Positions 1 to 33,605 of a stretch of 64,000 nt of DNA are shown one piece after another. The DNA lies in the NCBI RefSeq assembly GCF_037975245.1, contig NC_092572.1, positions 3,013,501 to 3,077,500 of the forward strand, read 5' to 3'. Source of the stretch: Apostichopus japonicus. Lineage: Eukaryota; Echinodermata; Holothuroidea; Aspidochirotida; Stichopodidae. Under the pieces are notes generated by a model that was given only the letters and a program-made list of their open reading frames with translations, was not told where the DNA came from and ran no database searches. The position numbers and the translations under genes were made by a program. Position 1 is the stretch's first letter; each line of letters starts with the position of its first letter.

Positions 1-22444
<22,444 letters not shown>

Positions 22445-23094
22445 CTGGAGCAGAAGGAGATACAGGTGTGTATTAAAGTTTATCCATTTCATTCCACAAA
22501 CTTGAAGTTGCCAGTGAATTGTGATCATGGGTTGGTTGCATTTCCAGTAGTATTATTTTTTTGAGGATTTTGCCTTCTTTCAGTACAAATAAATTGTCTT
22601 CATGCTTTAAGATTCAATACTTGAAGCATGAGTGCCCTACCATATCTGATTGCTTGATGCTGTTTTAGGAGGAGGCAAATCAAATGCACTGCGCACTTGT
22701 ATGTTAACTTTCATTTGGTGAAGAACAGCTAGGTTGGCATGTTTTGTGATCTATTGCGTTCATATTTTGAGTAATACTTGAAGTATGTTTAGTAAAATTG
22801 GTAAACAAATTCAAAAAGCTGGTTAAAGGTTTTAAATTATATCTAGAAGCAACTCAAAACAGTTTGTAACTCTTTGATACACTGTAAAGAATACAAATAG
22901 AATCGATCTGAAAGTGAATAGAAATGACCAAGATGTTGAACTAGACAAGGATGACATGAATGTAAGATTCTTTTTCTGTCTTGCATTAATAGTCAATAAA
23001 AAGGTTGTAAATGAAGAAATATTAGTGGGTTGATGTTCTGTTGTCATTACCAATGAGCTGATTTATTTTCTTCTTTTGTTTGTTGTTTGACCAG
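22445..23094 (+). other. Downstream flank of the HYR gene
   Basis: No clear gene. GATACAG|GTGTGT (22464-22470) and TTTTAG|GAGGAGGCAAATC (22669) look like splice sites and could belong to alternative 3' exons. A polyadenylation signal could not be assigned with confidence. Confidence 0.3.
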
Positions 23095-23610
23095 AATTAT
23101 AAAAATGGAACAACCAACCCTTAATTTGAAGGAAAAGCCGAGGATGCCATTACCTACACAGAAGGAACCACATACTAAAAGTGGGTTGCTGAAGTTACTG
23201 CCAAAACACTCTAAACATGGATGAGAGTATTGTAAAGAGTGTCAACAAGTTTAATTTGTACATCAATGTTAGCTATGTATTTGTAAAAGTGACATATGCT
23301 CACCTAGTACATTTGATCATCTTGGACTAAGTGAATTGTGATAGTTGAGTATGGTTGGTATCTCCTGTAGAAGATGATCTAAACTTTGTTTCTCAGGGTC
23401 AATAGAAGTGCATCGTACAAAGACATTTTGTGACACTCTCTTTTGGATACAAATGGATATTTTACATGAATGATAAAAAATCCTCTATTTTAACCTTGGA
23501 TAAAAATCTGTTATGCCTAAATTTAAAGTCATCTATGCAATCACTTGTCAGTACGTATCAGACTACAAGATTTCGTCTAAATGACCCACAACTGCAAAGG
23601 CAAATGGCCT
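22970..23610. repeat. Segmental duplication, left copy (partner 26085-26690)
   Basis: TAAATGAAGAAATATTAGTGG, GTTGATGTTCTGTTGTCATT, AGTGACATATGCTCACCTAG and GATAAAAAATCCTCTATTTTAACC recur in the same order at 26090-26600 with roughly 10-15 percent divergence by eye. Its right edge (TGTCAGTACGTATCAGACTAC) parallels the LINE start at 26628. Confidence 0.75.
23095..23224 (+). CDS. Candidate alternative terminal exon (uncertain)
   Basis: After a good acceptor (TTGTTTGACCAG, ending 23094) there is an open frame with ATG at 23105. It encodes a basic, proline-rich 39-residue stretch beginning M-E-Q-P-T-L-N-L-K-E-K-P-R-M-P-L-P and ends in TGA at 23222. A diverged second copy (26172 onward) has a stop soon after the same start and is broken. 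Entry phase (2) does not match the tail exons found here, so it may be an alternative exon, another gene or chance. Confidence 0.25.
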
Positions 23611-24780
23611 GCTTAAATGTATAGTTTGAGTTAAGTCATTCGGTCATAAGGTATATTAAAACATTGTCTTTCACTGCCCACCAATTCCAGTCATTTTTAA
23701 TCAGGCATTCATGTATTCATGCATTTATTTATTTCCAGCAAGTGGAAACTTTTTATGTAAATATATACAATGAGATATATATAAAGTAAATCATCCATTG
23801 AAAATGCCTTTCAGTTACCAAATAAAAGTTATTTTTCTATTTATTTCTAAACCATGTAGTTTAAAGGAATAACGAAGGCAGGATTAAAGACATTTATCTT
23901 ATCCAGTAACCTAAAAACTCTCTAGTGTTCGATTTTTAAGATAACTGCTTCCTGTTAGACTGAATATGCTCTCTTTGAAACTTGGCACCTAGAGCCTAAC
24001 CACAGTACACAGTAATCCGCCATTGATTATGTATTACGCTTGAAATTCCATATTGCTGAAGTCAGAGAGGAACAACAAAGTCATTTCCTTGTGGTAGACT
24101 CCCCGTGGAAAATATTCAGGTTTTGTTGCCAGGGTTAGAACTATAGAAGGCCTTTTAATTTCCTATGAGCCCAAAGCAGTTTAAACTATGAAGGAGCCAC
24201 CGGAAGGTCAATAGTTACGGGAAAAAATCAAGAGTTTGATACCTGCCTTCGAAACAGTTATTCCTTTAAGCATAATGAAAGGTTTTTTTGACAACATTAA
24301 GTTTATCAACAACATGGACTTATTATGGACAGATATGCCATCTTTGCAATTGAATCAAATTTGAAAAAACTATGCCCTTTTGTAACAATTTTTATAACAA
24401 TACTGTATTTTGGTAAAAGAGAAGTGGAAATATTTTGTTGGTGCTAGTTTGAGTGTGATTATGCTATTGTACTCCAACATTGAAAAGTGTTTTATGTGCT
24501 AGAACAATTAGCATATGGATAACTCCAGCTTAGGTATTTGTATCTGATCTGCCTTTCACGTATTTGTAATGTTATTTAGTATCGCCCATTGCTTTCAGTA
24601 CTATTCATTTCAAAGGGTATTTAGTTCACACTGTACTACACATGTTATTGTTTATACTTAATTAAAGAGGTTATGAAATGGACGTACTTTTCTTTATCGT
24701 CTTATTCTGTACACTTGTCGTTTTTCAATGATACCCAATTTGTGTCAAACGAAGGTTGCATCCTCGAGGAATAAACGATC
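23611..24780. other. No gene recognised
   Basis: AT-rich sequence without a supported exon, RNA gene or repeat family. It includes simple T-rich and TATA stretches. Confidence 0.35.
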
Positions 24781-24838
24781 AAAAATTATAGGGTAATAAA
24801 ATCTTCCTAAAAATTGTTGTATACAGGGTAATGCGGCG

Positions 24839-24850
24839 TGACGTCAGTCG
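24839..24850 (+). promoter_or_regulatory. CRE-like TGACGTCA
   Basis: A perfect TGACGTCA palindrome about 150 bp upstream of the THAP relic, in a locally GC-richer stretch (GGCGTGACGTCAGTCGAG). It could be a remnant of that gene's promoter; position only. Confidence 0.3.
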
Positions 24851-24998
24851 AGAAACTTAGCTCACTTCCGGGACGCTATGTTAACATTCTTAAACGTCTG
24901 AGAACAAACAACATTACACAGTTGCAGTGATCTGTAGTAATTGAGATTTGGTGTTTGGAGTTTTGTCTCTATGTATATTTATCTCGTAACTGTTAAAT

Positions 24999-25215
24999 TT
25001 GCCGAGCCGATGTGTGGTTGCAGGTTCCTCCACCACAAGTAAAGACGGATTTCACCTGCACGCTTTTCCAAAAGATGACAGAAAATCGAAGATTTTGGAC
25101 ACGACTCGTTCAAAACACTACACATAACACAACGTTACGCGTGCTTGTGGGCCTATATTATTGCCAAATTACTTGTTATGACCACAGCCTAGGCCTTCTT
25201 GATGCAGCAAATTTT
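24999..25215 (+). pseudogene. THAP-domain relic
   Basis: From 25002 the frame reads P-S-R-C-V-V-A-G-S-S-T-T, then S-K-D-G-F-H-L-H-A-F-P-K-D-D-R-K. This is the start of a THAP zinc finger (C2CH DNA-binding module of P-element transposases and THAP proteins), including its conserved F-P-K-D. The second zinc cysteine is Ser, the expected initiator position is TTG (24999), and a frameshift near 25095 moves the following F-W-T-R-L-V-Q into another frame. No transposase body follows. It is a dead fragment of a THAP gene or P-like transposon. Confidence 0.6.
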
Positions 25216-25339
25216 TGTTAATGGTTGCCTAATATTTTACACAATACTTACAACCAGTAGGATACTATATCTGCAATTTTTCTTTTGTGGTAAAACTGGC
25301 GTTGTGTTATGAATTTACGTAACAGTTGAGAGATACAAT

Positions 25340-25782
25340 TACACGGGCTAGCCTGTTATGCAACATCCATTAGTTAGTCACCAGGGGTCAAATTGTGAAA
25401 ACCCTGTAAACGCAGTATCTCAAAAAAGTAAGCTTGGGCAGATCGCATATTGTATATGTGTATGGACCAAGAAGCCTATAGTTTTTTGTGGAGGTCAATG
25501 GTCATTTTGGGTCACCAGGGGTCAAATGGTTGAAGCCTTGTAACAAGATATCTCAAGAAGGTAAGCTTGGGCAAACCTCATATTAGGTGTGTAGAAGTAC
25601 CACATTGATTACAACAAGCACATTGCTTTTGGTGGAGGTCGATGGTATTTGGGGTCATTAGCGGCCAAATTGTGAAAACCTTGTAAACATGCTATTGCAA
25701 GAAGGGAACAATGGACAAATCTCATACTTGGTTTGTAGATAAATCATATCATTGTTAAGGAGCCTGTATTGTTGCTTTTGGT
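25340..25782. repeat. CACCAGGGGTCAAA degenerate tandem repeat
   Basis: About three and a half units of 125-150 bp with shared words: GTCACCAGGGGTCAAA, GTGAAAACC-TGTAAAC, TATCTCAA-AAGTAAGCTTGGGCA, GTGGAGGTC-ATGGT. A single related unit sits at 15870-16010. Non-coding. Confidence 0.65.
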
Positions 25783-26066
25783 CAAGGGCGGCGGAAGCAC
25801 TTTTAATCTGAGGGGGGGGGGGGCACCGACATCAAAGGGCACATTGCAGAAATTCGATTGGACTGATGCAGCCTTATATTTAGTACCCTTTATAACTCTT
25901 ATTGTATTATCTTATTTGCGTATACACATCACTCCATCAACGCCCACCCCCCCCCCCTGAAGGAAAATATGCATACTAGCACTGCAATATCCAATGTGCA
26001 AATTGGGAATCAAGGAACAAGTTTTCTTTTGAGACAAAATGAGGTGAAATCATGCAAGTTGCTAAT
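25783..26066. mobile_element. Truncated inverted copy of the CAAGGGCGGCGGAA MITE
   Basis: It starts with the same terminal CAAGGGCGGCGGAAGCACTT and then matches the reverse complement of about 19855-20134 up to the CATGCAAGTTGCTAATGTA words. The other terminus is missing, so it is a one-ended fragment. Confidence 0.75.
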
Positions 26067-26084
26067 GTATTGAAAGTTAATATA

Positions 26085-26690
26085 AAAGCTGTAAATGAAG
26101 AAATATTAGTGGTTTGATGTTCTGTTGTCATTTCCAAATGAGCTGATTTATTTTCTTCCTTTTGTTTGACCAGACTTATAAAAATGGAAGAATCAGCCCT
26201 GCATTTAAAGGAAAAGGCGAGGATGCCTTAACACGCATAGAAGAAATCACATGCTAAAACTGGGTGATTATGATTTGCTGAAGTGAATGACAAAAATTCT
26301 ACACATGGATACGATTATTGTAAAGAGTGCAAACGATTAATTTGTACCACAATTTTATCTATGTTTTTGTAAAAGTGACACATGCTCAGCTAGTACATTT
26401 GATCATCGGTGGACTAAGTGAATTGTGATAGTTGAGTATGGCTGATATCTCCTGCAGGTTATCTAAACTTTGTTTCTCAGGGTCAATATAAGTGCTTTGC
26501 ACAAAGACATTTTTGGCACATACTTTGGATACAAATTAATATGTTGCACGACTGATAAAAAATCGTCTATTTTAACCTTGGATAAAAAAAAGGTTATGCT
26601 TAACTTAAAATGCATCTATGTTATCACGTGTCAGCATGTATCATACTAGAAGATTTCTTCTAAATAACCCACAAATACAATGGACAATGG
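26085..26690. repeat. Segmental duplication, right copy (partner 22970-23610)
   Basis: Same order of words as the left copy with scattered substitutions and small indels. The exon-like frame of the left copy is interrupted here by a stop soon after its ATG at about 26183. Confidence 0.7.
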
Positions 26691-27258
26691 ATCATGTGAA
26701 GAACATCGTACCCGCGGCTTGCTTCGCAATTCAGAAAATCGGTCAGCTAAGCAGATTTCTCGACCAGAAATCCACAGAGAGGCTCGTTCATGCCTCCACC
26801 ACTTTTCGTTTGGATTATTGTAATAGTTTATAATATGGTTTACAAACGGGCGATATTTCAAAGCTAAAGCGAGTAGAGAATTCCGCTGCCCGTCTAGTGA
26901 CCCGTTCCAGGAAGCATGGTCTTATTTCACCGATTCTAAGCGACCTACACAGTCTTCCGATAGAATACAGTGTCAATTACAAATAGCAATGCTGACCTTC
27001 AAATCTCTTCATGGCGTGGCTCCTGCTTACATATCGGATCACATCAAAGAATAACGTTTCCGGCCGGTCTCTCCGCTCATCATCTGAACTTCTTCTACGT
27101 CACCCACATCACTCGAGGACCAAGTTCTACAGAGGTAGACGGTTTTCTGTCGCTGCTCCGGTTGTTTGGAACAGCTTACCTTCAGATCTCCGCAATTTGA
27201 ACAATCTTAATAGTTTTAGGAAGAATTTGAAGACTTATATTTTTGGTTCCTTGCTTTA
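26640..27258 (+). mobile_element. CR1-type non-LTR retrotransposon, ORF2 3' end (broken)
   Basis: Translations across three frames give the C-terminal reverse-transcriptase region of CR1/Jockey-like LINEs: L-V-H-A-S-T-T-F-R-L-D-Y-C-N-S-L, then R-V-E-N-S-A-A-R-L-V-T, then S-V-A-A-P-V-V-W-N-S-L-P-S-D-L-R, and a final L-K-T-Y-I-F-G. The order and spacing are those of the family. Frame breaks occur near 26833 and 26990, and the catalytic FADD region is absent (5' truncated). It is followed at once by the GGTTCCTTGC hairpin and GGTCA-rich repeats. Confidence 0.8.
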
Positions 27259-27900
27259 GCAAAAGGAACCTATGTAGTCAGGTTGGCGTGCATGTGTGTC
27301 TGGACTAAAGATCTGCCATATGGAGAAGATGTGCCCTATTGTTTTTGGTGCCCACAAAGGTCAGTTATGGTCCAAAAAACGAAAATATTAAAACTACAAT
27401 AACTCCCAGTGCCAATGTGTGACAAAGTTGATATTTTTGGGACAAGTTGTGAACTGGTTAGACCGTTAGGGGAACATTTTGAAATTTATCATTCATGTGA
27501 TCCGAGGTCACCAAAGGTCAATTAATGATAAAAACCTAGTATTTTTGTGATAACTTGAGAACGAATTGTCCGATAGGGTTGGGAGTTGCTATGATGTAAT
27601 CCAATTGTTGACCCACATCTGGGTAACCCTTGACCTCAATTTGACCTCTGGTAACCTTTAAGTGTTTTGGGGATTTTTACAGTTTCGATGCTATTTTCAG
27701 ATACATGTCAAAGGTACCTTCTGATCATAAATGTCAATTGGTTGATCCCAGCTGTGTGACCTTCGTGTGCGAAGTTATACGACGTCAAAGTTAATTTCAG
27801 ACATTTAATGCAATAGCTCCCAGCAGTGCCAAGGTGTGCCACAGTTGATATTTTTGGACAAGTTGCAAATGGTATAGGGGTATATTTTCAAACTGTGTAC
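27244..27900. repeat. GGTTCCTTGC hairpin and GGTCA-rich tail
   Basis: GGTTCCTTGCTTTAGC and AAAAGGAACC form a hairpin at 27244-27270, directly after the LINE stop. The next 600 bp share ACTCCCAGTGCCAA, TGATATTTTTGGGACAAG, GATCCGAGGTCACC and ATCTGGGTAACCCTTGACC with 11640-12900. The joint occurrence suggests a LINE 3' UTR or a repeat hitched to it. Confidence 0.5.
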
Positions 27901-27949
27901 ATAATAACACAATAATAATAATAAAGATAGAGTTTCAAAGCACAACTTT

Positions 27950-28494
27950 CTCTTCCTTGTCTACTTTCCATTATTTTAACAACTGGCTAATTAGGATGCT
28001 TTGGATCGTAACAAAAAAATGTATTTTCATAGAATTCCTATGGCACATTAATCAGGCACACTTGACGTGAATGTGGTGAGATGTGGTGGAATGTTATTTC
28101 ATATCTTCCATATCCATTCATCAACATTTCACACTCTCCTGATCTTTAGTAATAGAGGATAGAATGTGTATAGTAGGGGTAAGGCACAAACTTTGAAGCC
28201 AGTGGGACATGAATATAACACTGATTTGGTGTAGAAAACCACAAAATTAACCAAGGACTTTCCAAATTGACAAAAAAATATCACTATTAACCCTTGTGTA
28301 GTAACTATAGTATTATCGTTTACATTTAAAGAACCTGGCAGTAACGTCTTTGCAGGATATTCTTCAGATGCTAATTGAAACTAAAATAGACTAAGGAGAC
28401 ATTTTAAATAGACAATTGAACATACATCTACATTGACCTGTGAATTGAACTATGGATAGAGCCAAAGTAAAAGAAAAGTGAGATGAATGGAAGA
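27950..28494. repeat. Rearranged duplication of 16190-17310
   Basis: 27950-28095 is the reverse complement of about 16190-16360 (TAACAACTGGCTAATTAGGAT, AGAATTCCTATGGCACATTA). 28100-28480 matches 16850-17310 directly (AGGCACAAACTTTGAAGCCA). A CTGAAGA Penelope-type remnant lies on the minus strand at 28361-28367. Confidence 0.65.
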
Positions 28495-28690
28495 CAGGGG
28501 CGGATCAAGGATTTTGAGAAAGGGGGGGGCCGACATCCCGATGGTAGCACTTTAGTGATCTGCGTCCTGGGGGAAGGGTCTAGGGGTTTGGTTAATTGTG
28601 AGTGCTTAGATGCAAAATGGTGAAACATTTCGCCAAAAACTAGAAAAACCAGAAACGTTGCAGACACGCTTTTTTTGTGCACATATATTT
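28495..28690. mobile_element. hAT-like terminal fragment
   Basis: It begins CAGGGGCGGATCAAGG, a typical hAT terminal sequence, followed by a G run and subterminal GGGGGAAGGGTCTAGGGG and TTAGATGCAAAATGG. The opposite end and target duplication are not seen. Confidence 0.5.
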
Positions 28691-28772
28691 TCTCGATAGA
28701 CACATATTTAACAACGCTCAGCAGTGCATGTAGAGCACTACAATGGATACACTATGATTGTGTCGATTCGTT

Positions 28773-30390
28773 TTTTATTATCTCAATACATTACATGTAT
28801 AGAGATATTGTAACAGTAAGTGGGACTCTCTCTTCTCTTAAAAATTTTTCAGCGTCTTCATACAAAGTTCTTTTTCTCTGGAATTTCCAGAGCAAGCATA
28901 TATCGTATAGGCCAACAAAAGTTACTATTTTTTATTCCAGAATTGTATCTCATTCTATGACTTTTTCACCGATTTATGTCCAAATTTGGCCAAATCCCTC
29001 TGAAAAACAGTTGAAATGAGGCCTTTTGCACACGCTCCAAAACTTGTTTGTTTCAATGTTTTTGATGATTAAGCCCCGCCTCCAAGTCTTGTGTAGCAGA
29101 TTGGCTATGACTCAAGCCCCGCCTCCAAGTCTGGTTTGTAGCAGATTGGCTATGCCTCATGGCAGCTACATGGTAGATATACGAAAATGGTCACCCTCAC
29201 GACCAATGCACACTAATTCCATATACACATTGTTGTGCATTTAATTTATATTAGGACTTCGTCTGTTTATAGCTCCATGGTTTTAGTAATATCAATTTAA
29301 GGATTGTTCTTTTGTTCAGGTAGTTTTTCAGAGCAAGAGTCATGATAAGTTTGTTTGATTGCCCATCAGGTATTTTGTATAATTACGTATACACTTTGCT
29401 GTGCTGCTGAAGGCTACAAGTTTAGGCTAGGCCTTATGCATTCTATATTAGGCCTTCATTTAGTAATAGCCACATTAGCATTGTACTGGTGGTGTTCAGG
29501 CAGTTTTGGGCCATGGTACAGCAAGTTTGTTTGATTGCCTTACAGTGTGTTTTAATTTTTAAGTTTCCAACTTATATATTAACTGTGACTCCATAAATTT
29601 AACATAATGTTAATGGGATAATACAACAACTATTCATTTGGAACAGAGTGTATATTGTGCATTTCTAGAATGAAGCATCATTATGAATTAACAGCTTGTT
29701 TGGTATATTTCTTTAACCCCCCCCCCCAAAAAAAAGAAAAGAATTAAAAACGAAAATTATAATCTATCACATTTTATTTTCACTGGAGTATGTATAAAAG
29801 AGGAGCCGGCCATAGCATTACAACTTTTATAAGACTATAAAAATTGGATAAGGTTATGTCTTACTTATAAGGATATAATAAGGTTATAAGAAGTATGTTT
29901 AGCTTTCTTTTGAACCTGTGATGTTTGACATCAAATATACAAAGAATTAAAAGAAAATACTAAAATGGAGAGGAACTGGGGTGGCTATTAGGGGAGGAGG
30001 AGGCCACCCATCACTTTCAATTTAAAACTTATATTCTACATATGTACATTATTTTTTCCAAGTCATAAATCCACGAAATCTTTATGTCAAAATTATTGAG
30101 ATGGAAAAACGTGGGTTGTTTTGATAATTGGAAGTGTACACAGTTTTGATGGTAGTCACCACTACAGTCTACAGTAACATACAGTAGGTCGATAGGCCTA
30201 GCTTTCTCAAGGCGGGCATCAAGAATATGGTCGAGTTGTTCGCCTCTTCTTATTTGACTGTTGTCATTGACGTCAAACTATATGACCAAAAATATTATAT
30301 ATATTGATATTGATAATTGTAGAGACAGAGCAAAGATAAGAAACTAGGAATCGAAATTAGAACTTCCAGTATTGAGATACTGCGTCATTG
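28773..30390. repeat. 1.95 kb repeat, copy B (internally shortened)
   Basis: It starts with the same TATCTCAATACATTACATGT head and ends with the same GAGATACTGCGTCATTGATG tail as the other two copies, but lacks internal blocks. The tail abuts the head of copy C at 30391, so copies B and C form a direct tandem. Confidence 0.75.
29066..29165 (+). promoter_or_regulatory. Duplicated GC-box / CCAAT-like module in copy B
   Basis: AAGCCCCGCCTCCAAGTCT, then a TAGCAGATTGGCTATG, occurs twice within about 100 bp here but once in copies A (18290) and C (31040). CCCCGCC is an Sp1/KLF-type box and GATTGGCT an inverted CCAAT box. Promoter activity is inference. Confidence 0.35.
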
Positions 30391-32339
30391 ATGTTTTTTA
30401 TCTCAATACATTACATGTATAGAGATATTGTAACAGTAAGTGGGACTCTCTCTTCTCTTAAAAAAATTTTCAGCGTCTTCATACAAAGCTCTTTTTCTCT
30501 GGAATTTCCAGAGCAAGAAAATATCATATAGACCAACAAAAGTTACAATTTTTTATTCAAGAATTTTATCTCATTCTATGACTGTTTCACCGATTGATGT
30601 CCAAATCGGACCGAAAAACGATTGAAACAGACCGTTTTTGCACACGCTCCGAAACTTGTTTGTAGGGAACTTTTGCCCACGTTTTCCTGCTCAATTGTTA
30701 ATTATTATTCGATGTCTATGGTTTATTATGGGCACGTGACATATTACTTCTCAGCGATTGGTTTGTTATCTGCAGTTTTATGTTTTATGAAAGAGAATAG
30801 AATAAGATTGTCTTTTAACAGTGGTATCGTCTAAGATAAGGTCCTATTTATTATATTTGTTATTAACATTTTAAACTTCCATTTTTTTTTTACAGGTAGG
30901 TATGAATAAAAATTTTACTAGCGGTAAATGACATTTTATGGCTTTTATTTGCTTAATTTGATGTTTAAATGATTTTTCTTTCTTAAAACAACACTGAGCT
31001 TCCGCCCCTACTTTTAGTAAAAAGGTTCGTTTTTGATGATTAAGCCCCGCCTCCAAGTCTGGTTTATAGCAGATTGGCTATGACTCATGGACAGCTACTT
31101 GTTAGATATACGAAAATGGCTACACTCGCGACCAATTTTCTGTACTGTAGTTAGGTACGCAAGGTGTAGTGTATTGCGTGCTAAATGCATATACACATTG
31201 TGTACTTTTGAATTTTGCGTAGTGCATTTAATTAATATTAGGCCTTCGTTTTTGTAACATACATTTAAGGATAGTACTGGGGTTCAGGTAGCTTTTCAGA
31301 GCAAGGGCCATGATAAGTTTGTTTGATTGCCCTTCATGTATTTTTGTATAATTACGTTCACACATCGTTGTACTTCTGAAGGCTACTTAGGCCTAATGCA
31401 TTTACAAAATATATATAGGCCTAGCCTAAGCCTATTACTATTATTAGGCTTTCAGCGATAGCCACATTAGCATTGTACTGGTGTTCAGACAGCTTTTCCT
31501 AGGAAGGACCAGGGTAAGTTTGTTTGATGGGTACGTATAAAAGAGGAGCCTGCCATAGCATCACAACATTTATAAGACTATAAAAATTGTATATGGTTAT
31601 GTTTTATTTTTAAGAATATAAGATGTATTAGGTTATAAGAAGTATGTTTAGCTTTCTTTTGAACCTGTGATGTTTGACATAAAATGTACAAAGAATTAAA
31701 ATAAAATAAAATGTAGAGGAACTGAGGTGGCTATTAGGGGAGGAGGAGGCCACCCATCACTTTCAAATAAAAACTTGTAATCTTCTTTTACATTATTTTT
31801 TCCAAGTCATAAATCCACGAAATCTTTATGTCAAAATTATTGAGATGGAAAAACGTGGGTTGTTTTGATACTTGGAAGTGGACACAGTTTTGATGGTAGT
31901 CACCACTACAGTCTACAGTAACATGCAGTAGGTCAATAGGCCTAGCTCTCAAGGCGGGCGTCAAGAATATGGTCGAGTTGTTCGCCTCTTCTAATTTGGC
32001 CGTTGTCAATGACATCAAACTATATGACCAAAAAGTCCAACAGAGTCTGACCCAAGATGAAGGATACCACATAAAAAACAAGTTCTTAGGTATTCTATGA
32101 CATTACTAAACCTTGCAACGTCGTTCTTTCGACAAACAGGCAATGAGCGCTAAGGGCACCACTAGCAGGATAAAGTGTAACCTGCAGAGACTTTTCGTGG
32201 CAAAGTAGCTTAAATGCAAGTTATATATTTGTTGTACCATGATTGATATTGATAATTGTAGAGACAGAGCAAAGATTTGAAATTAGGAATCAAAATTAAA
32301 ACTTCCAGTATTGAGATACTGCGTCATTGATGCTCTTGT
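30391..32339. repeat. 1.95 kb repeat, copy C (uninterrupted)
   Basis: Full-length partner of copy A, with a single ATTGATAT at 32242-32249 where copy A has the MITE. The shared end continues into GCTCTTGTTT before the flanks diverge. Confidence 0.8.
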
Positions 32340-32826
32340 TTCTTTTGTGCGAAAATTATGACACCAGATTCACCCAAGAAAAAACATAAAACAAAATATA
32401 TTCAATTATAATATGATATAATATATAATATGATAATTATGATATACTTAGCCAATACGGAGGTTTTCCACAACGCCCGGCGCGCTGTAATGTTCCCCCC
32501 AACCCCCACTTCGCCCGCGTGATTATTTTTCCCAGGAAAGTTGTGGGCAAGGGCTTACCAAACTGCTATTTCGGATAATGTGTCAGTGAAAAAAACTTTC
32601 TGCCTCTTGTTTCCCGCTGTTAGCATCACTAAGGGATCGGCAGCAGCCGATTACCACTGGGAGAGCACCCGTTACCTATTTTCTTAACCTTAACTTTGAA
32701 CACATTTTGCAAATTCCCGAGGACCTGATTTGCCCACAGCCTTCCTAGAAATTAAAATAACAGCGTGATAACAACTTGCAAGTATAAGCAATTCCTCGAA
32801 ACGTACTAGGAAGAACAGGAAATGGA
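32340..32826. other. Flank of the hAT gene; no terminal repeat identified
   Basis: Contains an ATATGATAT-rich stretch (32395-32450) and GC-rich sequence (CACAACGCCCGGCGCGCTG). I could not match a terminal inverted repeat with the 5' side. Confidence 0.3.
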
Positions 32827-33137
32827 TCACTGTAGAGGATTTACAAAGCTCATCCTTCGAGGGTGGCAAGTAGCATATTCATCCACAATCTCTTCATAAT
32901 CCAAAGGTATGTCCCTATGTACAAAGAGCATCATCAACGCATTTAAACGATCCTCCGTCATCGTGCTGCGGTACCTATTTTTAATATGGCGAAGAGATGA
33001 GTTACTACGCTCTACACTGGCACTTGTGACGGGGGTGATTAATAACAACATCATCATGGTATGGACGTTTGGAAACAGTGATGGACTGCATTCGCCCAGA
33101 CTGGCCTTTAGTGTTGAAGGTTTGTCGACTGCTGCTC
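32827..33137 (-). CDS. hAT C-terminal dimerisation exon
   Basis: On the minus strand an acceptor CGTCTTTTCAG precedes an open frame. It includes L-F-P-N-V-H-T-M-M-M, then L-L-I-T-P-V-T-S-A-S-V-E-R-S-N-S-S-L (the hAT catalytic Glu in S-V-E-R) and Y-R-S-T-M-T-E-D-R-L-N-A-L-M-M-L, the typical dimerisation helix. It stops at 32827. The exon is intact although the central part of the gene is missing. Confidence 0.75.
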
Positions 33138-33605
33138 CTGAAAAGACGAAATGTTGATCTCATGATAGGTAGGCTATGCATGTACTTCAATTATTATCTG
33201 ATGGTTGTTGCGACAGAGCAGCAGGAGCTCCGCACTGCTTCACACCGAACTCAGAAGTTGCGCAGCTACTCCAGCTCTTATACTATGCGCCGGTGCACCT
33301 GATTGAAATACACAGACAATAGCAGCCAGCAGCGTCGCCCTTTGTACGTCATTTCGTCCGTCGAATCCTCGCTTCGCCGGTGACGTACGGAGACGGGCAT
33401 TTTTTTTAGCAGTAGGCACTATCCCTAAATAACCTATTGTATGTGGGTTTCTACGCAGAAGTTGGCAGATTTACCTGTTTGCTGTGTTAAATACTTTGTG
33501 TAGCTTAGCCTAGTATTTACGGGTTCCGGAAGCCAACTGAAGCTGGTCGAGAAACCCCGATATCACGTGTGATCTTGGATGAACAACGCGATCACTGGAC
33601 TCCTT
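33138..33605 (-). other. Non-homologous gap inside the hAT gene
   Basis: About 470 bp between the truncated core and the C-terminal exon, too short and without similarity to the expected connecting region. It is relatively GC-rich, with CTTTGTACGTCATTTCGTCCG and GGTGACGTACGGAGACGGG forming imperfect inverted repeats. It may be an intron, an internal deletion scar or an inserted fragment. Confidence 0.4.
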
